Below are positions 1-8,273 of a stretch of 64,000 nt of DNA, one piece after another. Source of the stretch: MH13 sp040219355. GTDB taxonomy: Bacteria > Pseudomonadota > Alphaproteobacteria > Rhizobiales > MH13. Below the pieces are notes generated by a model, which was not told where the DNA came from, ran no database searches, and saw only the letters and a program-made list of their open reading frames with translations. Position numbers and translations under genes: made by a program. Within the stretch, counting starts at the first letter, position 1; every line of letters begins with the position of its first letter. Where the stretch lies: the NCBI GenBank assembly GCA_040219355.1, contig JAVJSN010000014.1, forward strand, positions 62,001 through 126,000, read 5' to 3'.

Positions 1-25
1 GTAAAGGCGCTAAGGGAGTTGCGTT

Positions 26-268
26 ATGGTTCCAGGTTGGATGCAAATTCTTCTGGTTGTTTTGTTGATCGTTCTGCTTTTTGGGCGCGGCAAGATCTCA
101 GAGTTCATGGGTGACCTTGCCAAGGGTATCAACAGCTTCAAAACTGGCCTTGCTGGTGACGACAAAGATGAAAACGGTCGGACAATCGAGCACACAGCCG
201 ATGAAACTGTGAGCACCGCAAACACGACCGCCAGCACAACGCCGGCAGACGAAAGCAAACAAAGCTAA
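26..268 (+). CDS. tatA: Sec-independent protein translocase subunit TatA
   Basis: TatA forms the size-adaptable pore of the twin-arginine system, which exports folded proteins across the inner membrane. The 80-residue protein has the family plan: one N-terminal membrane helix (about residues 4-21), the hinge FGRGKISEFMGDLAKGI, an amphipathic helix, then a polar disordered tail. The ATG follows an AAGGGAG ribosome site at good spacing. It is first of tatA-tatB-tatC and separated from tatB by 85 bases that hold a hairpin. Confidence 0.95.
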   Translation: MVPGWMQILLVVLLIVLLFGRGKISEFMGDLAKGINSFKTGLAGDDKDENGRTIEHTADETVSTANTTASTTPADESKQS

Positions 269-301
269 GCTGCTTTGATTGGTGTCGGAGGCTAGATCGG
301 G

Positions 302-322
302 TGTGCAGCTGCTTGCTGCACA
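302..322 (+). repeat. Inverted repeat between tatA and tatB
   Basis: A perfect 8-base inverted repeat (TGTGCAGC / GCTGCACA) with a 5-base loop sits in the tatA-tatB gap. There is no T tract after it, so it is not a classic intrinsic terminator. It could be an mRNA hairpin that protects the tatA 3' end and helps keep TatA in excess over TatB and TatC; that role is inference. Confidence 0.45.
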
Positions 323-353
323 GACCGGTTAGGCATCTGCGTTTGGAGGCGAC

Positions 354-887
354 ATGTTCGACATAGGAGGCGTTGAGCTGCTTGTGATCGCCGCCGTGGC
401 GATCCTTGTGGTTGGTCCGCGCGAGCTGCCAGCGATGCTGCGCGGCATTGGTAAAGTTGTGCGTCAGGCACGTGAAATGACCAGTAGCGTTCAGCGACAG
501 TTTAACGATGCGCTGAAGGAAGCTGAGCTTGATGATGTTAAGAAGACCATCGATGATGTCCGCTCGCTTAATCCAGCCACAAAAATTCGCCAAACCATTG
601 CCAAAGAGATGAAGCCGCTGACGGATGTTGGTGACAGCTTGAAGACCGCTGGTCAGGCCAACAGCATTGGCAAGCCTGAAGCGAAGCCTAGCGCCGCTGC
701 GCCAGATGAAACAGCCAAGCTTGGTGGGAACACAGCTGGTGATGGGTCTACGCTCACGCCTGCCAAGCCGCGTGTGAAAGCGCCCGCTGCCGCTGGTGTC
801 GCTGCGCCTGTTGTTGAAACGCCCGCTGTGCAAGCGTCGGCATCTGCCGAATCTACCAAGAAAACCGGAACCGATAATGGCGGATAA
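354..887 (+). CDS. tatB: Sec-independent protein translocase subunit TatB
   Basis: TatB works with TatC in recognising twin-arginine signal peptides. The protein starts MFDIGGVELLVIAAVAILVVG, a single membrane helix, followed by the TatB hallmark GPRELPAMLRGIGK and a long amphipathic helix. From about residue 95 it becomes a low-complexity Ala/Pro/Thr tail. The length of 177 is normal for alphaproteobacterial TatB. A GGAGG ribosome site precedes the ATG. Its 3' end overlaps the tatC start by 11 bases, which suggests translational coupling. Confidence 0.95.
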   Translation: MFDIGGVELLVIAAVAILVVGPRELPAMLRGIGKVVRQAREMTSSVQRQFNDALKEAELDDVKKTIDDVRSLNPATKIRQTIAKEMKPLTDVGDSLKTAGQANSIGKPEAKPSAAAPDETAKLGGNTAGDGSTLTPAKPRVKAPAAAGVAAPVVETPAVQASASAESTKKTGTDNGG

Positions 888-1917
888 GCCTGATCCTGGT
901 GAAGACGCGCCGCGCGCGAAACCCAAGTCGCCTACCGGTACAAACGAAGCCGACACACCATCGGACGATGAGCCGGTGTCTCTCGCACCATCGCCCAAAT
1001 CTGACGCCGCGCAATCCGAGGCCAGCAGTGCCGAGGATAAAGCAGGGCAGCCTAAGGTCTTGGCCAAGGCATTACCCACCGAGGACGATCCTCTAGAAGA
1101 CAACGCTGAGATCGAAGATGAAGTGGAGCAATCCCGTGCGCCGCTCATCACCCACCTTATCGAGCTGCGCCAGCGCCTGTTATATGCCGTCATCGCGTTC
1201 GGCGTTGCCTTTATCGGCTGCTACTTCATCGCCGACCAGATTTTCAATATATTGCTTGGCCCATTTGAACAGGCAAAAGGCGAAACGTCCGAGCTGGAAC
1301 TGATCTTTACCGCGCCGCAGGAGTTTTTCTTCACCCAGCTGCGCATTGCCCTGTTTGGTGCGCTCTTCATTGCTTTCCCGGTGATCGCGACGCAGATTTA
1401 TATGTTCATGGCGCCTGGCCTCTACAAGAATGAGAAGGCGGCCTTCCGTCCCTATTTGGTGGCGACTCCTATTCTCTTCGCGATGGGTGCGGCGCTGGTC
1501 TATTTCGTTGTGATGCCACTGGCGCTCAATTTCTTCCTGTCCTTTGAACAACAGGGCGGAGATGGTGAAGCCAGCATTCAACTTATGGCCCGCACCAGCG
1601 AATATCTTAGCCTCATCATGACGCTAATCTTTGCCTTTGGTTTGGTGTTCCAACTGCCCATCGTGCTGACCCTGCTTGGGCGCATGGGTGTGGTTTCGGC
1701 CGCGGGTCTTGCCGCCAAGCGCAAATATGCCATTGTGGCTACGTTTTTGGCCGCTGCGTTCCTTACCCCACCTGACCCGATCAGCCAGATCGGCCTTGCG
1801 GTGCCCACGCTGCTTCTTTACGAGGCTTCCATCTGGATGGTTCGACTCGTGGAAAAGCGGCAAGCCGCTGAGCGGGACGAAGAAGATACCGACACAAAGG
1901 CAGAAGCTTCGGCATAG
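877..1917 (+). CDS. tatC: Sec-independent protein translocase subunit TatC
   Basis: TatC is the polytopic receptor of the Tat system. The chosen ATG (protein start MADKPDPGEDAP) overlaps tatB by 11 bases; the frame is open further upstream but that part is the tatB shadow. The first roughly 80 residues are an acidic, charged extension. The TatC core begins at PLITHLIELRQRLLYAVIAF, the conserved H-x-x-E-L-R motif, and continues with six hydrophobic helices, including the FxxPVIATQIYMFMAPGLY region. It has a short acidic C-terminal tail. Product length is 346 residues. Confidence 0.94.
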   Translation: MADKPDPGEDAPRAKPKSPTGTNEADTPSDDEPVSLAPSPKSDAAQSEASSAEDKAGQPKVLAKALPTEDDPLEDNAEIEDEVEQSRAPLITHLIELRQRLLYAVIAFGVAFIGCYFIADQIFNILLGPFEQAKGETSELELIFTAPQEFFFTQLRIALFGALFIAFPVIATQIYMFMAPGLYKNEKAAFRPYLVATPILFAMGAALVYFVVMPLALNFFLSFEQQGGDGEASIQLMARTSEYLSLIMTLIFAFGLVFQLPIVLTLLGRMGVVSAAGLAAKRKYAIVATFLAAAFLTPPDPISQIGLAVPTLLLYEASIWMVRLVEKRQAAERDEEDTDTKAEASA

Positions 1918-1965
1918 ACCACATTTGGTTTTGGCCTCTCGCTTTGCCCAAAACCAAGTACCGCT

Positions 1966-3285
1966 ATGCTCGATATTCGCCTGATCCGTGACAACCCCGC
2001 CGCTTTAGACGACGCGCTAAAAAAGCGTGGCGCTGAGCCTGCTTCCGCCGACATTTTGAAGCTGGACGATGCCCGCCGCGAGCACTTGACCAAACTTCAG
2101 GATGCGCAAAGCGCCCGCAACACGGCCTCGAAAGCCATCGGTAAGGCCAAGGCGAGCGGCGATGAGGCTGAAGCGGCGCGCCTGATCGAGGAAGTTGCCA
2201 AGCACAAAGCCTTCATCCAGGACGGCGAAGAGGAGGAGCGCCGCCTGACGGATGCCCTGGAAACCGCGCTTGCAAGCCTTCCCAACATCCCGCTCGATGA
2301 CGTCCCTGTGGGGGCAGACGAGCACGCCAACGTTGAAGTGCGCCAGGCTGGCGCCAAGACGATCCCCAACTTCCATGCCAAGGAGCATTTCGAACTCGGT
2401 GAGGCGATGGGCCTTATGGATTTTGAAACCGCAGCCAAACTGTCTGGTTCGCGTTTTTGCGTGATGAAGGGGGCCTTGGCCAAACTGGAACGGGCGCTTG
2501 GCCAACTCATGTTGAACACGCAAACGGGCAAGAATGGCTATCTGGAAGTAGCACCACCGCTGTTGGTACGTGATGAGGTGATGTTCGGTACCGGGCAGCT
2601 GCCAAAGTTCGCCGATGATCTTTTTCGCACCGCTAAGGACGAAGACGATGGCGAGAAAAGCTCCACCCTGTGGATGGTGCCGACAGCAGAGGTGCCACTG
2701 ACCAATCTTGTCCGTGAAAGCATCGTCGATTCTGACACGCTGCCACATCGGCTAGCGGCGTTGACCCCCTGCTTTCGAGCAGAGGCGGGGTCTGCGGGCC
2801 GCGATACAAAGGGCTATTTGCGCCAGCATCAGTTCAACAAAGTTGAGATGGTGTCGATCACCCATCCCGATGAAAGCGATGCTGAACTTGAACGTATGAC
2901 CGCCTGTGCTGAAGGCGTGCTGACCGATCTGGGTCTGCACATCCGCACGGTGGTGCTTTGTACCGGCGACATGGGCTTCGGCGCGCGCAAGACCTACGAC
3001 ATTGAGGTGTGGCTGCCTGGGCAGGGCAAATATCGTGAGATTTCAAGTTGCTCCACCTGCGGTGATTTCCAGGCGCGGCGCATGAATGCGCGCTACCGCG
3101 ATGAGAATGGCAAACCGCAGTTTGTCCACACGCTCAACGGATCTGGCGTTGCGCTCGGTCGCGCACTGATCGCGGTGATGGAAACCTATCAGACGGAAGA
3201 TGGCGGCGTTCGCGTCCCAGAGGTTCTGGTACCTTATATGGGTGGCACGACGTTCATCACCGCTGATGGGCAAGAGGTCACCTGA
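1966..3285 (+). CDS. serS: Serine--tRNA ligase
   Basis: SerRS charges tRNA-Ser (and tRNA-Sec where present) with serine in the cytoplasm. The start MLDIRLIRDNPAALDDALKKRG is the usual bacterial one. Residues 30-100 are the charged coiled-coil arm that contacts the long variable arm of tRNA-Ser. The class II core follows, with motif 2 around PCFRAEAGSAGRDTKGYLRQHQF and motif 3 around LNGSGVALGRALIAVMETYQ. The length of 439 is typical. The stop and the surE start share one base (TGATG), so the two are translationally coupled. Confidence 0.97.
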   Translation: MLDIRLIRDNPAALDDALKKRGAEPASADILKLDDARREHLTKLQDAQSARNTASKAIGKAKASGDEAEAARLIEEVAKHKAFIQDGEEEERRLTDALETALASLPNIPLDDVPVGADEHANVEVRQAGAKTIPNFHAKEHFELGEAMGLMDFETAAKLSGSRFCVMKGALAKLERALGQLMLNTQTGKNGYLEVAPPLLVRDEVMFGTGQLPKFADDLFRTAKDEDDGEKSSTLWMVPTAEVPLTNLVRESIVDSDTLPHRLAALTPCFRAEAGSAGRDTKGYLRQHQFNKVEMVSITHPDESDAELERMTACAEGVLTDLGLHIRTVVLCTGDMGFGARKTYDIEVWLPGQGKYREISSCSTCGDFQARRMNARYRDENGKPQFVHTLNGSGVALGRALIAVMETYQTEDGGVRVPEVLVPYMGGTTFITADGQEVT

Positions 3286-4079
3286 TGCGCATTCTTGTCA
3301 CCAATGATGATGGTATTCACGCCAAGGGCCTTGGACACCTTGTTCGGGTCGCTGAGCAAATCGGCGATGAGGTTTGGACCGTTGCGCCTGAAACCGATCA
3401 ATCCGGTGTTGCGCATTCCATGTCGCTCAATGATCCGTTGCGCTTGCGCAAAGTTGGTGAGCGTGCCTTTGCGGTGCGCGGCACCCCGACTGACTGCGTG
3501 CTCATGGCGGTGCGTCATGTGATGCCCGAACCGCCCGACTTGGTTCTCTCTGGTTTCAACAAAGGCCAGAACCTCGCCGAGGATATCACCTACTCGGGGA
3601 CGGTTGCGGCGGCCATCGAGGGTACCATCCTTGGCGTGCGCAGCATCGCTCTGTCGCAGGCCTATTCCTTCGCTCCTGATACCGAGCCTCCCTATGAGAC
3701 CGGCGAAGCGCTGGCGCCTGATATTCTGCGCAAGCTTCTTCATCTTGATCTGCCGCGCGAAACACTGATCAACATCAACTTCCCAAATCGCACGCCTGGT
3801 GCGGTTGAAGGTGTCCGGGTGACCGGGCAGGGGCGCCGCAACATCGACTTTCTTGCTATCGACAAGCGAATGGATGGTCGCGGCAATGCCTATTACTGGC
3901 TTGCCTACAATGGACAGAACCCTAAGCCTGATACAGGCACCGACTTGGAAAGCGTGCGCGCTGGCTATGTTTCGGTGACACCACTGTCAGTGGATATGAC
4001 GGATCATGCGAGCCGCGATGCGGTGGCACGCGCCTTGGAGATGGGAACGGATGGGCTGGATGCGCCCGACAGCCAGTAG
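3285..4079 (+). CDS. surE: 5'/3'-nucleotidase SurE
   Basis: SurE is a metal-dependent nucleoside monophosphate phosphatase, linked to survival in stationary phase. The N-terminus MRILVTNDDGIHAKGL holds the N-D-D metal site. The motifs VRGTPTDCV and LVLSGFNKGQNLAEDITYSGTV (with the canonical SGxNxG..YSGTVgAA pattern) are all present. The 264-residue length is normal. It sits between serS and pcm, a classic surE-pcm stress and repair pair. Confidence 0.97.
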   Translation: MRILVTNDDGIHAKGLGHLVRVAEQIGDEVWTVAPETDQSGVAHSMSLNDPLRLRKVGERAFAVRGTPTDCVLMAVRHVMPEPPDLVLSGFNKGQNLAEDITYSGTVAAAIEGTILGVRSIALSQAYSFAPDTEPPYETGEALAPDILRKLLHLDLPRETLININFPNRTPGAVEGVRVTGQGRRNIDFLAIDKRMDGRGNAYYWLAYNGQNPKPDTGTDLESVRAGYVSVTPLSVDMTDHASRDAVARALEMGTDGLDAPDSQ

Positions 4080-4094
4080 TCTCTGGACATTTCT

Positions 4095-4745
4095 ATGAGC
4101 AGCGACGATGCGCTGCGCCGCGCAAGCCTGGTCTTGCGGCTGCGTTCCATGGGGATCACTGATCATCGATTGGTCAGCGCCTTTGAAGCGACACGTCGAG
4201 AGGTTTTTGCACCCGAACCCTATGCCGCCGATGCGTATGCGGACCGATTGATCCCAATCGCATGCGGACAAATCATGGAAGCGCCCAGCGTTTTGGCTCG
4301 CTTGCTCAAAGCAGTCCCGGTTGAATCACACATGTCCGTGCTGGAGGTTGGTGCTGGGTCTGGCTATTTTTCTGCACTGCTCGCCAAGCTCTCGCGACGG
4401 GTTGTTGCCCTTGAGCGTTTTCGCAGTCTGGTCGAGCGTGCGCGTAAAAATCTTGATAGCCAAGGCATCCCAAACGTTGATTTGGTTTTGACAGACGGTC
4501 ACAGCGGGTGGCCTGCTGCTGGGCCCTACCAGGCGATTTTTGTCACCGGGTCAGTCGAAGCACCGAGTCCAGCTTGGCTGGAGCAGTTGGCACCAGGCGG
4601 CAAACTAATAGCGCCCATTGGGCCCAAAACCAGCGCACAAACCTGGGTTTGCTTTGCAAAAGATGAGCAAGGCATCATTGAACAGGACGTGGTTGGAACG
4701 GCGTTTGCAGTCCCGCTGGAGACCGGTCTGGCACGCGCGCTCTGA
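4095..4745 (+). CDS. pcm: Protein-L-isoaspartate O-methyltransferase
   Basis: Pcm uses S-adenosylmethionine to methylate isoaspartyl residues in aged proteins and starts their repair. The SAM-binding motif I reads VLEVGAGSGYFSALLAKL (about residues 82-99). The preceding AYADRLIPIACGQIMEAPSVLA matches the family's substrate-loop motif, though the usual TISQP is replaced by IMEAP. The length of 216 fits the family. It lies 15 bases after surE in the same operon, and a LysM/LytM lipoprotein follows, the same order as surE-pcm-nlpD in enterobacteria. Confidence 0.9.
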   Translation: MSSDDALRRASLVLRLRSMGITDHRLVSAFEATRREVFAPEPYAADAYADRLIPIACGQIMEAPSVLARLLKAVPVESHMSVLEVGAGSGYFSALLAKLSRRVVALERFRSLVERARKNLDSQGIPNVDLVLTDGHSGWPAAGPYQAIFVTGSVEAPSPAWLEQLAPGGKLIAPIGPKTSAQTWVCFAKDEQGIIEQDVVGTAFAVPLETGLARAL

Positions 4746-4872
4746 GCGCAATTGGTGCCTGCAAACCGTCTTTTGCTTCACAAATCCTTGCTTTATCGGC
4801 GGCCTTAAGCCTTCGGCAACATTAATGGTGTTTGAATGCGCACTGTAAGTTTGTGTGTTGTGAGTAAGTGTA

Positions 4873-6714
4873 ATGCGTACAATGTCACGCGGTCCGTTGC
4901 GTCGCAGGGCTTTTCGGCTCGGCTTGTTATCCGTAACGGCAGTTTTCATTTCTGCCTGCTCGTCCGACTCCGACCGTCTGAGTTTCTTCGGTGTCGACCA
5001 GGCGCAGCCAACAACAGTTGCCGCCAGCCAACCCGGCTTTCAGGCGACATACGCGCAGCCACAGGTCACCTATCAGCAGCCAACCTACCAAGCCGCACCT
5101 CAGGTCACTGCGTCCGGCGCACAACCGCTGACGCAGCCTGCACCTTATACTGCGCCGACATTCACAGCGCCTGGCTATCCGCAAACAACGGCCAGCATCA
5201 GTCGACCGACGGTTCAGACACAGCAGACTTACCAGGCGTTGCCGCAGCCGGTTGTTCAGCAGCCCACATACACAGCTGTCCAGCGATCGCCTGTCAGTGC
5301 ACCGACTGCCCACCTTGCGCAAACGCCTGGTGGAATGGTTGGCGCGCAGGTTCCGCGGACCACGCAAGTGGCCAGCGTTCAGGCGCCGCGCGTTGTGTAT
5401 CAACAGCCGCAGGTCACATACCAACAACCTCAGGTGACCTATCAGCAGCCGACCTTCCAGACCGCGCCGCAGACGCAACCGATCACGACTGCATCCATTG
5501 GTGCGCCGCAGGTGATCATGCCGCAGCGTGTCTCGCCTGATCCTATTACGACTGCGTCGATCCCCCCGGTTCAATCGGTGCCCGCAAGCCTACCGACGCC
5601 ACAGATGATGCCAGCACAGCTGCCCAGCCAATCCAGCCGAGAAGCTGGATGGTCCGCTGTTGGTGGAACGCGCGTTCAAGTGCAGCAGGGCGAGACATTA
5701 TTCTCCATGTCGCGTCGCTACGGCATCCCCGTTGACGTTCTTCAGCGCGTGAACAACATTTCCGACCCGTCGTCTGTTCGGGTGGGCCAGCAGATCATCA
5801 TTCCGGTTTATTCCACAACATCGGCTGGTATGAGCGTTGCCAGTGCCGGCGTTGACACAACATTTACTGGGTCCACACCGACAACGTCAGCAACACGACG
5901 CGTGCCTTCACCAACGCCGCGCCCTGCCAGTTTGCGCTCGGTTGCCACCGCGCAGCCAAGCTTTCCGACCAGTCCTCAGACCACAACGCAGACCGCGCAG
6001 GTCATGCCAACCGCGGGCACGCACGTCGTTGCCGCAGGTGAGACGCTCTATTCGGTCGCCCGCCGTTACAACATGTCTGCGCAACAGCTGATCGCGGCCA
6101 ATTCAATCTCCGACCCGAACGCGATACGCGTAGGACAACGTTTGGTAGTCTCCTCATCGGGCCAAGCGCTGCCACCGGTGGCTCAGTTGCCGGCGCCCAC
6201 GCAGACACCAGCTCAGGTAGTCGCCTCTCGTAGCTACACGCCGCCACGTCCAGCCGAGACGCAGGCTGCCGTTCAACAAACTGCAGCGATTCAGCAAGTT
6301 GCCGCGCGCAATGACGATATCGCTGAGCAAACACCGCTGCAGTTCCGTTGGCCGATCCGTGGCCGCGTGCTTGCCGGATTCGGCGTCCAGGAAAATGGTG
6401 TGCGCAACGACGGCGTAAACATCGCCGTGCCTGAAGGCGCATCCATCCGCGCTGCCGAAGAGGGCGAAGTTGTCTATGCTGGCAACGAGCTTCGTGGCTT
6501 TGGCAATCTTGTGTTGGTTCAGCACCGTGGCGGCTATGTCACCGCTTATGCGCACAACAGTCGCTTGGATGTGCAGCGCGGCGACCGTGTGAGCCGTGGC
6601 GATGTGATCGCTCGCGCTGGTTCCACCGGTGATGTGGACACGCCTCAGCTTCACTTTGAGATCCGCCGCGGCACAACGCCCGTCGATCCTGGCCCGTATC
6701 TGCCGTCTAGCTAA
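4873..6714 (+). CDS. LysM / degenerate-LytM (M23) lipoprotein, NlpD/DipM-like
   Basis: This is a predicted outer-membrane or envelope lipoprotein: a basic, hydrophobic signal ends in the lipobox VFISAC. A long Gln/Pro/Thr-rich linker with repeated VTYQQP units follows (about residues 50-205). Two LysM peptidoglycan-binding domains lie at about 267-312 and 383-426. A C-terminal LytM (M23) domain lies at about 495-612. Key zinc ligands are lost: the HxGxD motif reads N512-D-G-V-N516 and HxH reads Q592-L-H594, while H561 of YAHN remains. It is therefore probably an amidase activator such as NlpD, EnvC or DipM rather than a peptidase. The surE-pcm context supports an NlpD-like role in cell separation. 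Confidence 0.85.
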   Translation: MRTMSRGPLRRRAFRLGLLSVTAVFISACSSDSDRLSFFGVDQAQPTTVAASQPGFQATYAQPQVTYQQPTYQAAPQVTASGAQPLTQPAPYTAPTFTAPGYPQTTASISRPTVQTQQTYQALPQPVVQQPTYTAVQRSPVSAPTAHLAQTPGGMVGAQVPRTTQVASVQAPRVVYQQPQVTYQQPQVTYQQPTFQTAPQTQPITTASIGAPQVIMPQRVSPDPITTASIPPVQSVPASLPTPQMMPAQLPSQSSREAGWSAVGGTRVQVQQGETLFSMSRRYGIPVDVLQRVNNISDPSSVRVGQQIIIPVYSTTSAGMSVASAGVDTTFTGSTPTTSATRRVPSPTPRPASLRSVATAQPSFPTSPQTTTQTAQVMPTAGTHVVAAGETLYSVARRYNMSAQQLIAANSISDPNAIRVGQRLVVSSSGQALPPVAQLPAPTQTPAQVVASRSYTPPRPAETQAAVQQTAAIQQVAARNDDIAEQTPLQFRWPIRGRVLAGFGVQENGVRNDGVNIAVPEGASIRAAEEGEVVYAGNELRGFGNLVLVQHRGGYVTAYAHNSRLDVQRGDRVSRGDVIARAGSTGDVDTPQLHFEIRRGTTPVDPGPYLPSS

Positions 6715-7573
6715 GCGATAGCCCAGCTTTTCCGGCCGCATCTTGAATGAATTGCCACGCCACGCGGCCTGATCTGGCGCCGCGTGTCGTTGCCCATTCA
6801 AGAGCGTCGCGATGAAGTTCGCTGGCTTCGCCTGGAAGGCTAAAATGGTGATGGTAGGCATCAACCATTGCAAGATACTCGTCCTGCGAACATTTATGGA
6901 AGCCAAGCCAAAGGCCAAAACGGTCCGACAGCGACACCTTTTCCTCGATTGCATCGCCAGGATTGATCGCTGAACTGCTTTCATTGTCGATCATATCGCG
7001 CGGAAGCAGGTGGCGTCGGTTAGACGTCGCATAGAACAGCACATTGTCCGGACGCCCTTCCAAACCACCTTCCAAGGCCGCCTTTAGCGACTTGTAGGTG
7101 GTCTCGCCAGCGTCGAAAGAAAGATCGTCACAAAAGACGATAACCCGATAAGGCTCCGTGCGCAGACGTGCCAACAGTACGGGCAGTGACGCGATGTCTT
7201 CGCGATGCACTTCAATCAGCTTAAGCCGTTCTTCGCCTGATCTGCTTTCATTGATGTGCGCGTGAACCGCTTTCACCAAGGATGATTTGCCTTGCCCGCG
7301 CGCGCCCCAAAGCAGGGCATTGTTCGCAGCAACGCCCTTGGCAAAATGTCGCGTGTTTTCAAGCAGTGTGTCGCGTGAGCGATTGATGCCCTTAAGAAGA
7401 TCAAGCGGCAATGCCGCGACGCTTGCCAGTGGCATCAGGCTTTTGTCGTCCGATTGCCAAACAAAAGCATCGGCACTGCTTAGCGACAAATTGGCTGGGG
7501 CGGCTGGAGCCAGCCGTTCCAAAGCCTCAGCAATGCGGCGCAAAACAGCCGCTTGATCGTTTAAATCTTCCAT
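6707..7573 (-). CDS. DUF815-family AAA+ ATPase
   Basis: A cytoplasmic P-loop ATPase of the DUF815 family, which has no settled function. Walker A is GARGQGKSSL, Walker B is VIVFCDDLSF, and the sensor-like FYATSNRRHLLPRDMIDNE is the most conserved family block. The ATG giving MEDLNDQAAVLRRIAEALERL was chosen because family members start near this helix; an in-frame start 42 bases upstream is possible. It is convergent with the LytM lipoprotein and overlaps its 3' end by 8 bases, and is divergent from yajC. Confidence 0.88.
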   Translation of the reverse strand: MEDLNDQAAVLRRIAEALERLAPAAPANLSLSSADAFVWQSDDKSLMPLASVAALPLDLLKGINRSRDTLLENTRHFAKGVAANNALLWGARGQGKSSLVKAVHAHINESRSGEERLKLIEVHREDIASLPVLLARLRTEPYRVIVFCDDLSFDAGETTYKSLKAALEGGLEGRPDNVLFYATSNRRHLLPRDMIDNESSSAINPGDAIEEKVSLSDRFGLWLGFHKCSQDEYLAMVDAYHHHFSLPGEASELHRDALEWATTRGARSGRVAWQFIQDAAGKAGLSLS

Positions 7574-7851
7574 CAAAGGTCTGCGCGTGCCTGTCTTATT
7601 GGTAAAACCCACCACAACCGTGTGCGATCACTCTTGTGGTTGCGTCGCGAAACGCTTAATCGAAAAACGCGTTTAGACCGCACGCTGCTTGCCTGCCAAG
7701 GCAGGGAGCAGGGTTTTCGGTACGCTGATCAGGAAAAGGGTACGCCATTTTGGCACCTGGCCTGGTAAGTTCCAAGCCTGGTCACCATCATTGAATAGGC
7801 GTTAAGCCAGGCCGCCGCCGAAGCACGGCGCGCCACCCAAGGAGAGTTCTT

Positions 7852-8193
7852 ATGTTTGTAACCCCCGCCTACGCTCAGGCTGCAGGCGCCGCCGGTGGTG
7901 GCAGCCTGGTGATGACGTTCCTGCCGTTCATCTTCATTTTCGTCATTATGTGGTTCCTCATCATTCGGCCACAGCGTCAGCAGATGAAGCGCCATAAGGA
8001 AATGATCGCCAATGTTCGCCGCAATGACACGATTGTGACATCCGGTGGTATCATAGGCAAAGTCACCAAAGTGCTTGACGACGAAGCCAACGAGATCGAG
8101 GTGCAGGTTTCAGACGGCGTAAAAATTCGTGTGGTTCGCTCCATGATTCAGGATGTGCGCGCCAAAGCCGAGCCCGTAGCGGCGAACGACTGA
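7852..8193 (+). CDS. yajC: Preprotein translocase subunit YajC
   Basis: YajC is a small single-span inner-membrane partner of SecDF. The 113-residue product has an Ala/Gly-rich N-terminus, one membrane helix (LVMTFLPFIFIFVIMWFLII), then the signature RPQRQQMKRHKEMIANVRRNDTIVTSGG. A strong AAGGAGA ribosome site precedes the ATG. It heads the yajC-secD-secF operon. The 278-base gap upstream, shared with the divergent ATPase gene, should hold the promoters for both. Confidence 0.96.
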   Translation: MFVTPAYAQAAGAAGGGSLVMTFLPFIFIFVIMWFLIIRPQRQQMKRHKEMIANVRRNDTIVTSGGIIGKVTKVLDDEANEIEVQVSDGVKIRVVRSMIQDVRAKAEPVAAND

Positions 8194-8273
8194 CCGTATT
8201 GGCAAGCGCCCGTTTTGAACTGGCGCTTGTTTTCATCCAAATTTCACTCGCCAATCACCTTTGATAGGTCACG

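Noticed and set aside
138..1193. Long minus-strand open frame opposite tatB-tatC
   Set aside because: It mirrors the well-supported tat genes, is Arg/Ser/Cys-rich and has no domain pattern.
7620..7650. Inverted repeat ACCACAA/TTGTGGT upstream of the DUF815 gene
   Set aside because: The 16-base loop and lack of a T run make it weak; listed nowhere as a feature.
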